From Vineibacter terrae (GTDB lineage: Bacteria; Pseudomonadota; Alphaproteobacteria; Reyranellales; Reyranellaceae), in assembly GCF_008039615.1 (NCBI RefSeq), contig NZ_VDUZ01000003.1:62001-126000 (forward strand): DNA of 64,000 nt. The letters run 5' to 3'. The notes beneath the pieces were generated by a model, which worked only from the letters and a program-made list of their open reading frames with translations, was not told the DNA's origin and did not search any database. Of the stretch, positions 27,108 to 36,140 are shown piece by piece; position 1 is the stretch's first letter; the number at the start of each line of letters is the position of its first letter. Made by a program: the position numbers and the translations under genes.

Positions 27108-28268
27108 ATGCACCTCAGCACCGATCGCATCCTGACAACGCATGTCGGCAGCCTGCCGCGATCGCCGGCGCTCACCGACCTGCTGATCCGCCAGGAGCGC
27201 GACGAGGCGATCGACACGGCGCTGCTGGCGCGCGAGGCGCAAGCGGCGGTCGCGGCGGTGGTCGAGCGGCAGATCGCGGCCGGCGTCGATATCATCAATG
27301 ACGGTGAGCAGCCGCGGGTGGGCTTCCAGACCTATGTGCCGCAGCGCATGAAGGGCTTCGGCGGCGCCTCGAGCCGGCCATTCCCGACCGACTACCGCGA
27401 CTTCCCGGACTTCGCCAAGGCCATGGCGTCGCGTTTCGCGCGGCGCTCGAAGGTGCGCGATGCGCCGCAGGCCATCGCCGAGGTGCGCTACGACGATCTG
27501 TCGGCGGCCGAAGCGGAATGCGCGCTGTTCGAGGCCGCGAGCGCCAAGCATGCCGGCCGCTATGTGGAGCGCTTCATGACCGCGGCGTCGCCCGGCATCA
27601 TCGCCACCACGATGCTGAACGCCTGGTATGACAGCCACGAGAAGTACGTGTTCGCGCTCGCCCGCGAGATGCGGAAGGAATACGAGCTGATCGTGGCGCG
27701 GGGCTATGTGCTGCAGCTCGATGCACCCGACCTGGCGATGGAGCGGGTCGTGCTGTTCCAGGATAAGCCGCTGGCCGAGTTCCTGGCCGTCGTCGAGCTG
27801 CATGTCGCGGCGCTGAACGAGGCCCTGGCCAACATCCCGCGCGATCGCGTGCGGCTGCATTGCTGCTGGGGCAACTGGGAGGGCCCGCATGTGCACGACG
27901 TGCCCGTGGGCGAGATCCTGCCGCTGCTCTACCAGGCGCGTGTCGGCGGCCTCAGCCTTGAGTTCGCCAACCCGCGGCACCAGCATGAGTATGCCGAGCT
28001 GAAGCGGCAGAAGCTGCCGGCCGGGATGGTGCTGCTGCCGGGCGTGCTCGATTCGACCACCAACTACGTCGAGCACCCCGAGGTGGTGGCCAACCGCATC
28101 TGCGAGGCGGTGGCGGCGGTGGGCGACCGCACGCGGGTCATCGCCAGCACGGATTGCGGCTTCGGCACCTTCGCCGGCTACGAGTTCGTGGCACCCGACG
28201 TGGTCTGGGCCAAGCTGCAGGCCGCCGCCGAGGGCGCCCGCATCGCCACCAAGCGCCTATGGGGGTGA
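27108..28268 (+). CDS. MetE C-terminal-like cobalamin-independent methyltransferase
   Basis: 386 residues, about half the length of full MetE, corresponding to the catalytic C-terminal barrel alone. The zinc ligands are kept: His251 and Cys253 in LHCCWGNW, Glu285 in LSLEFANPRH and Cys350 in ASTDCGFGTF. Single-domain relatives move methyl groups from various donors to a thiol, not necessarily methyltetrahydrofolate to homocysteine. Here the donor and acceptor are unknown. It follows the AraC gene by 33 bp and may be co-transcribed with it. Confidence 0.85.
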   Translation: MHLSTDRILTTHVGSLPRSPALTDLLIRQERDEAIDTALLAREAQAAVAAVVERQIAAGVDIINDGEQPRVGFQTYVPQRMKGFGGASSRPFPTDYRDFPDFAKAMASRFARRSKVRDAPQAIAEVRYDDLSAAEAECALFEAASAKHAGRYVERFMTAASPGIIATTMLNAWYDSHEKYVFALAREMRKEYELIVARGYVLQLDAPDLAMERVVLFQDKPLAEFLAVVELHVAALNEALANIPRDRVRLHCCWGNWEGPHVHDVPVGEILPLLYQARVGGLSLEFANPRHQHEYAELKRQKLPAGMVLLPGVLDSTTNYVEHPEVVANRICEAVAAVGDRTRVIASTDCGFGTFAGYEFVAPDVVWAKLQAAAEGARIATKRLWG

Positions 28269-28295
28269 ACAGGCCCGGCCATAAGACGCCCCGGG

Positions 28296-29597
28296 TCAGG
28301 CCGGCTTCGGGCGCACGATGCGGTGGATCTGGCCGGCCACCGCCCGCACCTTGCGCGGGGAAGCGAACCAGATCGCGATCGCGGAGATCACGCTCAGCCC
28401 GGCCGAGATCCAGAAGCCCGGGGCGTAGCTGCCGGCGACATCGTAGATGATGCCGGTCAGCCACGGGCCGGCGGCGCCGCCGCCGATCATCAGCAGCATC
28501 ACGGTGCCGAAGATCACACCATAATGGCGGCCCTGGAAGATCTCGGCCACGATCGCGCCCATCACCGAGGTGTAGCCGTAGCCCAGCGCCCCCTGGGCCA
28601 CCACCATCAGCCACAGCAGCGCCGGCGAGGGCAGGTGCTCCATCGCGATCAGCGCCAGGTAGCAGATCACGAAGCCGACGCAGGCCACCGTCCATACCCA
28701 CTCGCGGCCGATCCGGTCCGATATATGGCCCAGCGCGATCTGGCCGGGCACGGCCACCAGGCTGACGGCGCCCAGCGCCCAGGCGGCGTCGGAGGTCGAG
28801 AAGCCGATCTCGACCAGGTACTTGGTCTGGTGCACCTGGACCGCGTACCAGGCATAGAGGCCGCTGATATAGGCCACGGCGATCCACCAGAACCGGCTGG
28901 TGCGCAGCGCCCGCGCCAGGGTCCAGTCGATGGCGGCCCAGGCCGGGTCGACGATATTGGCCGCCGGCCCGGCCGTGGTCGCGCCCGGGCTGTGGGCGTC
29001 GCCGTCCGGCCGCAGCCCGAGATCCTCGGGCCGGCGCCACAGCAGCAGGTTCAGCGGCGCCAGCACCACCAGCACCACCACGCCCAGCGTCCAGCAGGCG
29101 GTGCGCCAATCGGTGCGGTCCATGAACGCCTGCATCCAGGGCAGCAGCACGATCGAGCCGACACCGACGCCGGCGAACGCCAGGCTCAGCGCCAGGCCGC
29201 GGCGGCGCACGAACCAGTTGGGCAGGAACAACGACTGTCCGGTGTAGCCCAGGCAGATGCTGCCGCCGCCCACCAGCACGCCGAGCGTGGCATAGAGATG
29301 CCAGGGCTGGGTGACGTAGCTGGCCAGCAGCAGCCCGGCGCCCATCAGCACGACGCCCAGCTCCATCACCACCTTCGGGCCGCGCCGGTCCATCAGCCAG
29401 CCCAGCGCCGGGCTGAGCGCTGCCGAGACGAGGAAGCCGAAGGAGAACGCGCCGGCGACCACGCCACGCTGCCAGCCGAACTCGCCCAGGATCGGCGGCA
29501 GCAGCAGCGAGAACGCGGTGCGGGCGTTGACACCCAGCGCCATGGTCACGAAGACGACGGCGACGATGATCCAGCCGTAGAAGAAGGGCAGGCGCAC
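28296..29597 (-). CDS. MFS transporter (OFA/monocarboxylate type)
   Basis: 433 residues with about twelve hydrophobic helices. The opening MRLPFFYGWIIVAVVFVTMA and GWLMDRRGPKVVMELG loop between helices 2 and 3 resemble oxalate:formate and monocarboxylate MFS carriers. It should export or import a small organic acid across the inner membrane. It is the last of a same-strand pair with the 2-hydroxyacid dehydrogenase (38 bp upstream), which suggests the carried acid is the dehydrogenase's substrate. Confidence 0.88.
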   Translation of the reverse strand: MRLPFFYGWIIVAVVFVTMALGVNARTAFSLLLPPILGEFGWQRGVVAGAFSFGFLVSAALSPALGWLMDRRGPKVVMELGVVLMGAGLLLASYVTQPWHLYATLGVLVGGGSICLGYTGQSLFLPNWFVRRRGLALSLAFAGVGVGSIVLLPWMQAFMDRTDWRTACWTLGVVVLVVLAPLNLLLWRRPEDLGLRPDGDAHSPGATTAGPAANIVDPAWAAIDWTLARALRTSRFWWIAVAYISGLYAWYAVQVHQTKYLVEIGFSTSDAAWALGAVSLVAVPGQIALGHISDRIGREWVWTVACVGFVICYLALIAMEHLPSPALLWLMVVAQGALGYGYTSVMGAIVAEIFQGRHYGVIFGTVMLLMIGGGAAGPWLTGIIYDVAGSYAPGFWISAGLSVISAIAIWFASPRKVRAVAGQIHRIVRPKPA

Positions 29598-29635
29598 GAT
29601 GGGGTTCCTATTCGCTTGTCGTCATCATACGGCGA

Positions 29636-30619
29636 TCAGGCGGCTTGCGGCGCGATCAAGTTCACCGGCCTCTCGCCTCGCGCAACACGCTGGATGTTTT
29701 CCGCGATGATCGCGGCCCGCGCATCCAGCATGCCCTCGGTCCATCCCGACACGTGCGGTGTCATCAGCACGTTGGGCAGGGTGTGGAACGGCTGCCGGCT
29801 GGGCAAGGTTGGGCCGGCGCCGGCCGGATAGCGCCACCAGACATCGAGCGCGGCGCCGGCGATGCGGCCTTCCGCCAGCGCGCGGTACAGCGCGTCCTCG
29901 TCGATGATCTCGGCGCGCGCCACGTTGATCAGGATCGAAGATGGCTTCATCAGCGCCAGCTCGGGCGCGCCCAGCAGGCCGCGCGTCTCTTGGTTGAGCG
30001 ACAGCGTGACGGCCAGGTAGTCGGCGCATGCCAGCAGCTCGGGCAGCGACTGCGGGCCGCCGAGGAAGCTCAGCGTTTCGTCGGCGCCACCCGACACGTC
30101 GCGCCGCAGCGCGCGCACGTCCATGTCGAAGGCGCGGGCGCGCCGTGCCAGGGCCTGGCCGATATGGCCGTAGCCCAGGATGCACAGCGTCTTGCCGGCC
30201 AGCTCCGGCCATGGCGGTGGCGGCGGCGCGTCCGTCGCCCATTGGCTGTCCCAGGCGCCCGTGCGCAGGCGCGCATCGAGCCGGCCGAAGCTGCGCTGCG
30301 TGGCGAGCATCGCGCCGATGATGTATTCGGCGATCCCGGTATCGTGGCCATAGGCGTTGGCGAGCCACGTGGCGGCCGGCAGCGCGGAGCGGTCGATGCG
30401 GTCGAGGCCGGCGCCGGGCACCTGAACGAGCTTCAGTCGGCTTGCGGCAGCGCCCATCGCGCGATTGAAGGCCAACGTCACCAGCATGTCGACACCCGGC
30501 AGGTGGGCCACGATGCCGGCCTCGTCATCGACGACGATGTCGTAGCCGGCGCCCAGGCGCTGCCGCACCTGGGGCGCAAGGCTGGCGGCGAATGTTCCGG
30601 CGAAGGCGATCTGCGGCAT
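29636..30619 (-). CDS. D-isomer-specific 2-hydroxyacid dehydrogenase
   Basis: 327 residues. The NAD(P) fold is seen in LCILGYGHIGQALARRARAF. The catalytic Arg is in INVARAEIIDEDAL and the catalytic His in TPHVSGWTEGM. It should reduce a 2-keto acid or oxidise a D-2-hydroxyacid; family relatives include glyoxylate/hydroxypyruvate reductases. It precedes an MFS transporter on the same strand. Specificity cannot be fixed from the sequence. Confidence 0.9.
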   Translation of the reverse strand: MPQIAFAGTFAASLAPQVRQRLGAGYDIVVDDEAGIVAHLPGVDMLVTLAFNRAMGAAASRLKLVQVPGAGLDRIDRSALPAATWLANAYGHDTGIAEYIIGAMLATQRSFGRLDARLRTGAWDSQWATDAPPPPPWPELAGKTLCILGYGHIGQALARRARAFDMDVRALRRDVSGGADETLSFLGGPQSLPELLACADYLAVTLSLNQETRGLLGAPELALMKPSSILINVARAEIIDEDALYRALAEGRIAGAALDVWWRYPAGAGPTLPSRQPFHTLPNVLMTPHVSGWTEGMLDARAAIIAENIQRVARGERPVNLIAPQAA

Positions 30620-30708
30620 CGGGTGAGCTCACGACCTGGCTGCCGGCATATTGGACCCCGATGCGGCGGCTTCAATTACGTGCCAGGTTATAAGCGATGC
30701 CGACCTCC

Positions 30709-31608
30709 TTACCGCGGCGCGGCATGGTTGAAGGCATCGACGATCTCGCTGGCGGTCGCCTGCCAGACCTGGGGCCGGCTCGTGATCCGCTCGAGCGCGG
30801 CGTCGAGATAGGCGATGCGGTGGGCCATGCCGATCAGCCAGGGATGCAGCGCCAGGCAGAAGACGCGGCCGCCCTCGGCATGCAGGCCGTCGAACGCCTC
30901 GCCGACGATGTCGGGATAGCGCGGCATCGTCAGCCGGCGCAGCAGCAGGAGCTGCACGTCGTCCCATTCCGGCTGCGCCGGCAGCGAGACGAACCGCCTG
31001 TCCAGGGTCATGGTGTAGGGCTGGTCGTCGTTGGGCCAGTCGGCTACGAAATCGAGCCCTGCCTCGGCCAGCAGCCGCGGCGTGCGCTGCGATTCGCCGT
31101 GGTCCTGCCCGTGCCAGCCGCGCGGCCGCTTGCCGGTGGTGCGGCCCAGCGTGTCGAGCGCATCGCGGATGGCGGCGCGCTCCTCTTCCTCGCTCATCCT
31201 GGCGGTCAGCATGCGCGTGGCATGGCTGCCATGGCCGATGAACTCGTAGCCGCGCCGCCGGCACTGCTCGACGAGGTAGGGATAGCGCTTGGCTGCCGCG
31301 CTGTTGAGCGCGACGGTCGCCTTGATGCCGTGGCGGTCGAGCACATCCAGGACACGGAAGATGGCGACGCGGTTGCCGTATTCGCGCTGCGTCCAGGTGC
31401 GGTAGTCGGGCTCGTAGCTGCCGTACTCGCCCACGAAGCGCGGGTCACGATGCGCGCCGGGCGGCGGCTGCAGCTCCCAGTGCTCGATCGCCAGCATCAC
31501 CCAGAACGCGATGCGGTTGCCGTTGGGCCACGCCAGCGCCGGCCGCCGGTCGATGGGCGAGAACGTGTAGTAGGGGTTGTCCATGCCCGAGGGGATGCGG
31601 TCGGTCAT
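30709..31608 (-). CDS. Polysaccharide deacetylase/PuuE-like hydrolase, copy 1
   Basis: 299 residues with a NodB-homology barrel: HGIKATVALNSAAAKRYPYL, a HGSHATR His motif, RGWHGQDHGESQRT and a final LHPWLIGMAHR. The length, N-terminal YYTFSPIDRRP and lack of a signal peptide match cytoplasmic PuuE-type proteins (metal-independent allantoinases and relatives) better than chitin or peptidoglycan deacetylases. A ureide substrate would agree with the hydantoin theme of the window, but this is not proved. A second, clearly related gene follows upstream at 31769. Confidence 0.8.
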   Translation of the reverse strand: MTDRIPSGMDNPYYTFSPIDRRPALAWPNGNRIAFWVMLAIEHWELQPPPGAHRDPRFVGEYGSYEPDYRTWTQREYGNRVAIFRVLDVLDRHGIKATVALNSAAAKRYPYLVEQCRRRGYEFIGHGSHATRMLTARMSEEEERAAIRDALDTLGRTTGKRPRGWHGQDHGESQRTPRLLAEAGLDFVADWPNDDQPYTMTLDRRFVSLPAQPEWDDVQLLLLRRLTMPRYPDIVGEAFDGLHAEGGRVFCLALHPWLIGMAHRIAYLDAALERITSRPQVWQATASEIVDAFNHAAPR

Positions 31609-31618
31609 GGCAGATCAC

Positions 31619-31749
31619 TCCTTCCCCGCTTGCGGGGAAGGTGGCCGAAGGCCGGATGGGGAGCCGACGTGGTCTCTCGATAGGAGACACCGCGTCGGCT
31701 CCCCTCCGCCCCTTCGGGGCACCTCCCCACGCTGTCGCGTGGGGAGGGA
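31619..31749. repeat. Composite GC-rich palindrome (family D)
   Basis: Three nested inverted repeats fill the gap between the two deacetylase genes. The outer parts are CTTCCCCGCTTGCGGGGAAG (31621-31640) and CTCCCCACGCTGTCGCGTGGGGAG. The central arms are GGGGAGCCGACG and CGTCGGCTCCCC around a small loop with GTCTC/GAGAC. This appears to be a mobile palindrome of the kind scattered in alphaproteobacterial genomes. It may split transcription of the tandem gene pair. Confidence 0.8.
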
Positions 31750-31768
31750 CGTATGTAGTCCGACCCGC

Positions 31769-32683
31769 TCATGCCTCGCCTCCCAGGTGCTGGCGGTAGG
31801 GGGCGAGCCCGTGCGCGATGTACCAGTCGGCGATCTCGGCGCCCGTGGTGATCCAGGCGTCGCTGTGGCTGCGGATATAGGCCAGCGCCCGGTCGAGATG
31901 CTTCACCCGGTGCGGCGCGCCCATCATGTAGGGATGCAGCGCGATGCACATCACGCGCGGCTGCGTGGCGCCTTCGCGATAGACCGTGTCGAAATGGTCG
32001 ATGATCATCTGCGCGAACTCGGCGGCCTCCAGCGGCTGGCGATAGATCAGCGCATCGTTGATATCCATCGAGTAGGGGATGCTGATCAGGTTGCCGCTGC
32101 GCACGCGGATCGGCGTCGGCTGGTCGTCGTGGTAGAAGTCGCAGTAGTAGGTGATGCCGGCCTCGGCCACGAGGTCGGGCGTGTTGGCGGTGAAGGACAC
32201 GGCGGGCGAGAACCAGCCGCGCAGCTTGCGCCCGGTGAGGCGCTCGTGGATCTCGCAGCAGCGTGCGATCGCGGCACGCTCCTCGTCCTCGCCGTAGTTC
32301 CAGTGGTAGCGCGTGTTGTAGAGGCCGTGCGACATGTACTCCCAGCGCCGCGCCTCCATCGCCTCCAGGATCTCGGGATACATCTCGATCACGGACAGCG
32401 ACAGCGACACGGTGCAGCGGATGGCGTGCCTGTCCAGCACCTCGAACATGCGCCACAGGCCGACGCGGTTGCCGTAGTCGCGCCCGCCATAGCCCAGCAC
32501 GTCGGGATGCGGCTGCCGCGGCCAGGGATCGCGCACGCGCACCTCGGCCGGGATGTACTCATAGTGCTCGATGTTGGGCACGACCCAGACCGCGACGCGC
32601 GCATTGTCGGGCCATGCCAGCTTCGGCCGCTCGATGATCGGCGAGTAGGTGAAGCGTTGTTCGGGGTCGATCATTGTCCTCAT
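31769..32683 (-). CDS. Polysaccharide deacetylase/PuuE-like hydrolase, copy 2
   Basis: 304 residues, homologous along its length to the protein at 30709-31608: both begin with a TYSP/YTFSP...RRP or ERPKLAWP segment, share the TQREYGNRV / GGRDYGNRVGLWRMFEVLD region, and end with ALHPYMMGAPHRVKHLD. Key positions are MSHGLYNTR in place of HGSHATR, RGWFSPAVSFTANTP and DQPTP. The Trp/His differences suggest distinct substrates. No signal peptide is present. The pair arose by duplication and is separated by palindrome D. Confidence 0.8.
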   Translation of the reverse strand: MRTMIDPEQRFTYSPIIERPKLAWPDNARVAVWVVPNIEHYEYIPAEVRVRDPWPRQPHPDVLGYGGRDYGNRVGLWRMFEVLDRHAIRCTVSLSLSVIEMYPEILEAMEARRWEYMSHGLYNTRYHWNYGEDEERAAIARCCEIHERLTGRKLRGWFSPAVSFTANTPDLVAEAGITYYCDFYHDDQPTPIRVRSGNLISIPYSMDINDALIYRQPLEAAEFAQMIIDHFDTVYREGATQPRVMCIALHPYMMGAPHRVKHLDRALAYIRSHSDAWITTGAEIADWYIAHGLAPYRQHLGGEA

Positions 32684-33113
32684 ACGCTAGCACGTGAGCG
32701 AGGGGGTGCCAGCCGGCTGTGCCAGCTTGTGTCCCGACGCACGGGAGAAAAGTTGATGCCGGATTTACCGGGAACGCAATTCATCAGCGTTTGCAGAGGC
32801 TTGGCCGGCTGCTGCCGACTACCGGAAATTACCGGAAACCTGGGTCGGCTATCGGTGGAAGGTGAGTCGGGCGACTGTCATCCCTCGCTGCGCTCGGGAT
32901 GACGGATGTATCAGCGACCTGCGATTCGCAGCACTCGATGCTCTGATGATATCCATACACCATTCTCGACTGGAGATCAATTTTTCTGTGCAAGGGCGCC
33001 CATGGCCCCGGCGGTTGTGCGCCTGCCTTGAGATAACCCCCGACCCCTGACATAGTGCGGCCCTTCGCCTCGACGAGGCTTAGGCCAAGTCATTGATAGA
33101 GCGAGATTTTTTG
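32684..33113. promoter_or_regulatory. 430 bp divergent intergenic region: tandem operator-like repeats and a promoter candidate
   Basis: No convincing gene. TACCGGAAA occurs twice in tandem at 32820-32828 and 32830-32838, exactly one helical turn apart, with a related TTTACCGGGAA at 32764-32774. A short version of family A (32877-32903) follows. A sigma70-type candidate for the aminotransferase gene is TTGAGA (33028-33033), 17 bp, CATAGT (33051-33056). An AT-rich patch lies near 32980-32990. The tandem repeats could be operators for either flanking gene. Confidence 0.4.
32877..32903. repeat. Family A palindrome, collapsed copy
   Basis: GTCATC is fused directly to CCTCGCTGCGCTCGGGATGAC, as if the left arm and loop of a full family A element had been deleted. 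The outer six bases still pair. Confidence 0.7.
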
Positions 33114-34310
33114 ATGCTCCCCTCGCGTGCGTTCCTGCCCGGCGCCAAGGCCCCGATCAGCGGCCACATCGCCGACATCCCGACCTCGAGGATCGGCGAT
33201 GTCGCGGCCGTCGGGCGCGGCAATCCCGACGTGATCCCGCTGTGGTTCGGCGAGGGCGACCTGCCGACGCCGCGCTTCATCTGCGATGCCGCCGAGCGCG
33301 CCATGCAGGCCGGCGAGACCTTCTATACCTGGCAGCGCGGCATCCCGGAGCTGCGCGACGCGATCGCGCGCTACACCGGCGCGCTCTACGGCATCGACTG
33401 TGGCGCCGAGCGCATCACCGTCACCGGCTCGGGCATGCAGGCCATCATCCTGACCTGCCAGGCGCTGATCGACCCCGGCGACAACATCGTGGTCGTCTCG
33501 CCGGTATGGCCCAACATCGTCTCGGCGCTCAGCATCGTGCGCGGCATCAGCAAGCCGGTGCTGCTGGAGCGCGCCGACGGGGTGAACTGGTCGCTCGACC
33601 TCGACAAGCTGTTCGACGCCGTCGACGAGCGCACGCGCGCCATCTTCGTGAACTCGCCCAGCAACCCGACCGGCTGGACCATGCCGTCGGCGCAGCAGAA
33701 GGCGATCCTGGAGTTCGCGCGTGCCCGCGGTATCTGGGTGATGGCCGACGAGGTCTATGCCCGCATCGTCTACAACGCGCCGCACGCGCCGTCTTTCCTC
33801 GAGCACGCCGCGCCCGACGATCCGCTGATCGTGCTGCAGAGCTTTTCCAAGCCCTGGGCGATGACCGGCTGGCGGCTGGGCTGGATCACCTCGCCCGACA
33901 GCCTCGGCGAGGAGATCGCCAAGCTGCTGCAGTTCAACCTCAGCGGCTCGCCGGCCTTCCTGCAGCGCGGCGCGGTGGCGGCGATCGAGCATGGCGACGA
34001 CTTCGTGAGGTCGATGGTGGACCGCTGCCGTGCCGGCGGCGAGCTGGTCTTCCAGCGCCTGTCGGCGCTGCCGCAGGTCAAGGTGGCGCGTCCGGAGGCG
34101 GCGTTCTATGCCTTCTTCTCGGTCGACGGCATCAGCGACAGCCTGGCCTTTGCCAAGAAGCTGGTCACCGACCACCAGGTCGGGATCGCGCCCGGCGTCG
34201 CCTTCGGCCCGGGCGGCGAGGGCAATTTCCGCCTGTGCTTCGCCTCCGGCACCGAGCGGCTGAGCGCGGCGATGGACCGCATCGAGGCCGGCATCCGCGC
34301 GGCCTCGTGA
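33114..34310 (+). CDS. Class I/II aminotransferase (PLP)
   Basis: 398 residues from ATG 33114; the open frame extends seven codons to a TTG. The PLP site has NPTG (184-187), ADEVYARIVY with Asp212 and the Schiff-base Lys246 in LQSFSKPWAMTGWRLGW. It belongs to the aspartate-aminotransferase fold, with likely alpha-amino acid specificity, but not further assignable. It is in its own transcription unit, with the promoter candidate described in the region above and a family A palindrome directly after the stop. Confidence 0.9.
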   Translation: MLPSRAFLPGAKAPISGHIADIPTSRIGDVAAVGRGNPDVIPLWFGEGDLPTPRFICDAAERAMQAGETFYTWQRGIPELRDAIARYTGALYGIDCGAERITVTGSGMQAIILTCQALIDPGDNIVVVSPVWPNIVSALSIVRGISKPVLLERADGVNWSLDLDKLFDAVDERTRAIFVNSPSNPTGWTMPSAQQKAILEFARARGIWVMADEVYARIVYNAPHAPSFLEHAAPDDPLIVLQSFSKPWAMTGWRLGWITSPDSLGEEIAKLLQFNLSGSPAFLQRGAVAAIEHGDDFVRSMVDRCRAGGELVFQRLSALPQVKVARPEAAFYAFFSVDGISDSLAFAKKLVTDHQVGIAPGVAFGPGGEGNFRLCFASGTERLSAAMDRIEAGIRAAS

Positions 34311-34320
34311 CACCAATACC

Positions 34321-34399
34321 GTCATCCCGAGCGCAGCGAGGAATCTCCCGCGAGCGGAGCCTCGATCCTCAGGAGATCCCTCGCTGCGCTCGGGATGAC
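34321..34399. repeat. Family A palindrome, copy 3
   Basis: A 79 bp copy starting GTCATCCCGAGCGCAGCGAG and ending TCGCTGCGCTCGGGATGAC. It lies between the aminotransferase stop (10 bp before) and the ABC-2 ATPase gene. As in copy 1, the last bases give an in-frame ATG (34395) for the next gene, but the true start is probably 34443. Confidence 0.88.
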
Positions 34400-34442
34400 A
34401 CTATCGGACGGAATGACAGGCTGCTCGGAACTGGATGAACCC

Positions 34443-35210
34443 ATGTACGCCGTCCTCGATGTGCGCAACCTGCGCAAGGTGTACGACAAGATCGTCGCCG
34501 TCGACGATCTGACGTTCGCCGTGCCCGGCGGCGCCGTGCTGGGCCTGCTGGGCGGCAACGGTGCGGGCAAGACCACCACCATCTCCATGCTGCTGGGCCT
34601 GCTGGTGCCGACCTCGGGCCAGATCCGCATCCTGGGCGAGGACATGCTGCGCCATCGCTTCCGCGTGCTGCCGCGCATGAATTTGTCGTCGCCTTATGTC
34701 GACCTGCCGCACCGCCTGACCGCGCGCCAGAACCTCACCGTCTACGGCCGGCTGTACGGCGTGCCTGACCTCGCCAGGCGGATCGACGCGCTGGCCGGCC
34801 AGCTCGACCTCGTGGACCATCTCGACCGGCCGTTCGGACACCTCTCGTCGGGGCAGAAGACGCGGGTCACCCTGGCCAAGGCGCTGGTCAACACCCCGTC
34901 CGTGCTGCTGCTGGACGAGCCGACCGCGTCGCTCGATCCGGACACGGCCGACTGGGTGCGGACGCTGCTGAAGGATTACCAGCGCCAGACCGGCGCCACG
35001 ATCCTGCTGGCGTCGCACAACATGCAGGAGGTCGAGCGCCTGTGCGATGACGTGATCCTGATGCAGACCGGCCGGGTCTTCGACCGCGGCTCGCCAGCCG
35101 AGCTGATCGCGCGCTTCGGGCGCGAGAGCATGGAAGAGGTGTTCCTCGACATGGCGCGCGGCCGCGGCCGCAGCATCGAGGCGCTGCGCAAGGTGGAGGC
35201 GGTGCGATGA
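34443..35210 (+). CDS. ABC-2-type exporter ATPase
   Basis: 255 residues from ATG 34443. Walker A is GGNGAGKTT (37-45), the signature motif is LSSGQ (134-138, with Ser in place of the first Gly) and Walker B ends LLLDEPTASLDPD. The next gene encodes an ABC-2 permease and overlaps by 4 bp. Such pairs export drugs, polysaccharides or lipids. The frame extends upstream to ATG 34395 inside the family A palindrome; the 16 extra residues have no homology value. Confidence 0.92.
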   Translation: MYAVLDVRNLRKVYDKIVAVDDLTFAVPGGAVLGLLGGNGAGKTTTISMLLGLLVPTSGQIRILGEDMLRHRFRVLPRMNLSSPYVDLPHRLTARQNLTVYGRLYGVPDLARRIDALAGQLDLVDHLDRPFGHLSSGQKTRVTLAKALVNTPSVLLLDEPTASLDPDTADWVRTLLKDYQRQTGATILLASHNMQEVERLCDDVILMQTGRVFDRGSPAELIARFGRESMEEVFLDMARGRGRSIEALRKVEAVR

Positions 35211-36025
35211 CGACGGCCGCGGCGGCGAGCGGATCGCCGCTGACCCGGGTGGCGGCCCTGGTGCTGCGCCACTGGTATATCTTGCGCGGCTCGTGGCTGC
35301 GCATCCTGGAGCTCGCCTACTGGCCGGCCGTCCAGATGGTGATGTGGGGCTTCCTCAGCGAGTTCCTGGCGCGGCAGACCAGCTACGTGGCCCAGGCCTT
35401 CGGCGTCCTGCTGTCGGGCATGCTGCTGTGGGATGTGCTGGTGCGCGGCCAGCTCGGGCTCTCGATCTCGTTCCTGGAGGAGATGTGGTCGCGCAATCTC
35501 GGCCATCTCTTCGCCAGCCCGCTGCGGCCGATCGAGTTCGCTGCCGGCATCGTTACCATGAGCCTGATCCGCACCGTCGTCGGCATGGTGCCGGTGACGA
35601 TCCTCACCATCGCCTTCTTCGGCTTCTCGATCTACTCCCTGGGCTGGCCGCTGCTGGTGTTCTTCTTCGCGCTGCAGATGTTCGGCTGGGGCGTGGGGCT
35701 GGCGATCTCGGGCATGGTGCTGCGCAAGGGGCTGGGCGCCGAGACCTTCGCCTGGGCCGCGGTCTTCATCCTGCTGCCGGTGAGCGGCGTGTACTACCCC
35801 ATCGCCGTGCTGCCGGCCTGGCTGCAGCCGGTCGCCTGGGCGTTGCCGCCGGCCTATGTCTTCGAAGGCATGCGCGCGGTGCTGGCCAACCACGCCGTGC
35901 GGCCGGAGCTGCTGGCCGGCGCGCTGGCGCTCAGCGTGGTGTACCTCGTGCTCGGGTTCGGCTGCTTCATGTGGCTCTTCAACGGCGCCCGCCGCAAGGG
36001 CCTGCTGTCGACCCAGGGGGAGTGA
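35207..36025 (+). CDS. ABC-2-type exporter permease
   Basis: 272 residues with about six membrane helices and the ABC-2 membrane signature near VFILLPVSGVYYPIAVLPAW. Its ATG overlaps the ATPase stop by 4 bp (ATGA), so translation is coupled. With the ATPase it forms a two-gene exporter for an unknown substrate. A diverged family C palindrome follows 8 bp after the stop and may serve as a 3' mRNA hairpin. Confidence 0.9.
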   Translation: MTTAAAASGSPLTRVAALVLRHWYILRGSWLRILELAYWPAVQMVMWGFLSEFLARQTSYVAQAFGVLLSGMLLWDVLVRGQLGLSISFLEEMWSRNLGHLFASPLRPIEFAAGIVTMSLIRTVVGMVPVTILTIAFFGFSIYSLGWPLLVFFFALQMFGWGVGLAISGMVLRKGLGAETFAWAAVFILLPVSGVYYPIAVLPAWLQPVAWALPPAYVFEGMRAVLANHAVRPELLAGALALSVVYLVLGFGCFMWLFNGARRKGLLSTQGE

Positions 36026-36032
36026 CTTTTGT

Positions 36033-36134
36033 GAACCGCGCGCGTCCACGCGCGCACTCGCCTGGAGCGAAAGCGGAGGGCGATTTCAGCTGTTCGCCGC
36101 TTCGCGCCGATGCGGGCGTGGACGCCCGCGGTCC
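36033..36134. repeat. Family C palindrome, copy 3 (diverged left arm)
   Basis: The right arm is standard (GGCGTGGACGCCCGCGGTCC). The left arm reads GAACCGCGCGCGTCCACGCG, several changes from the consensus, which weakens pairing. It lies between convergent genes, 8 bp from the ABC-2 permease stop. Confidence 0.8.
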
Positions 36135-36140
36135 GAAAAA

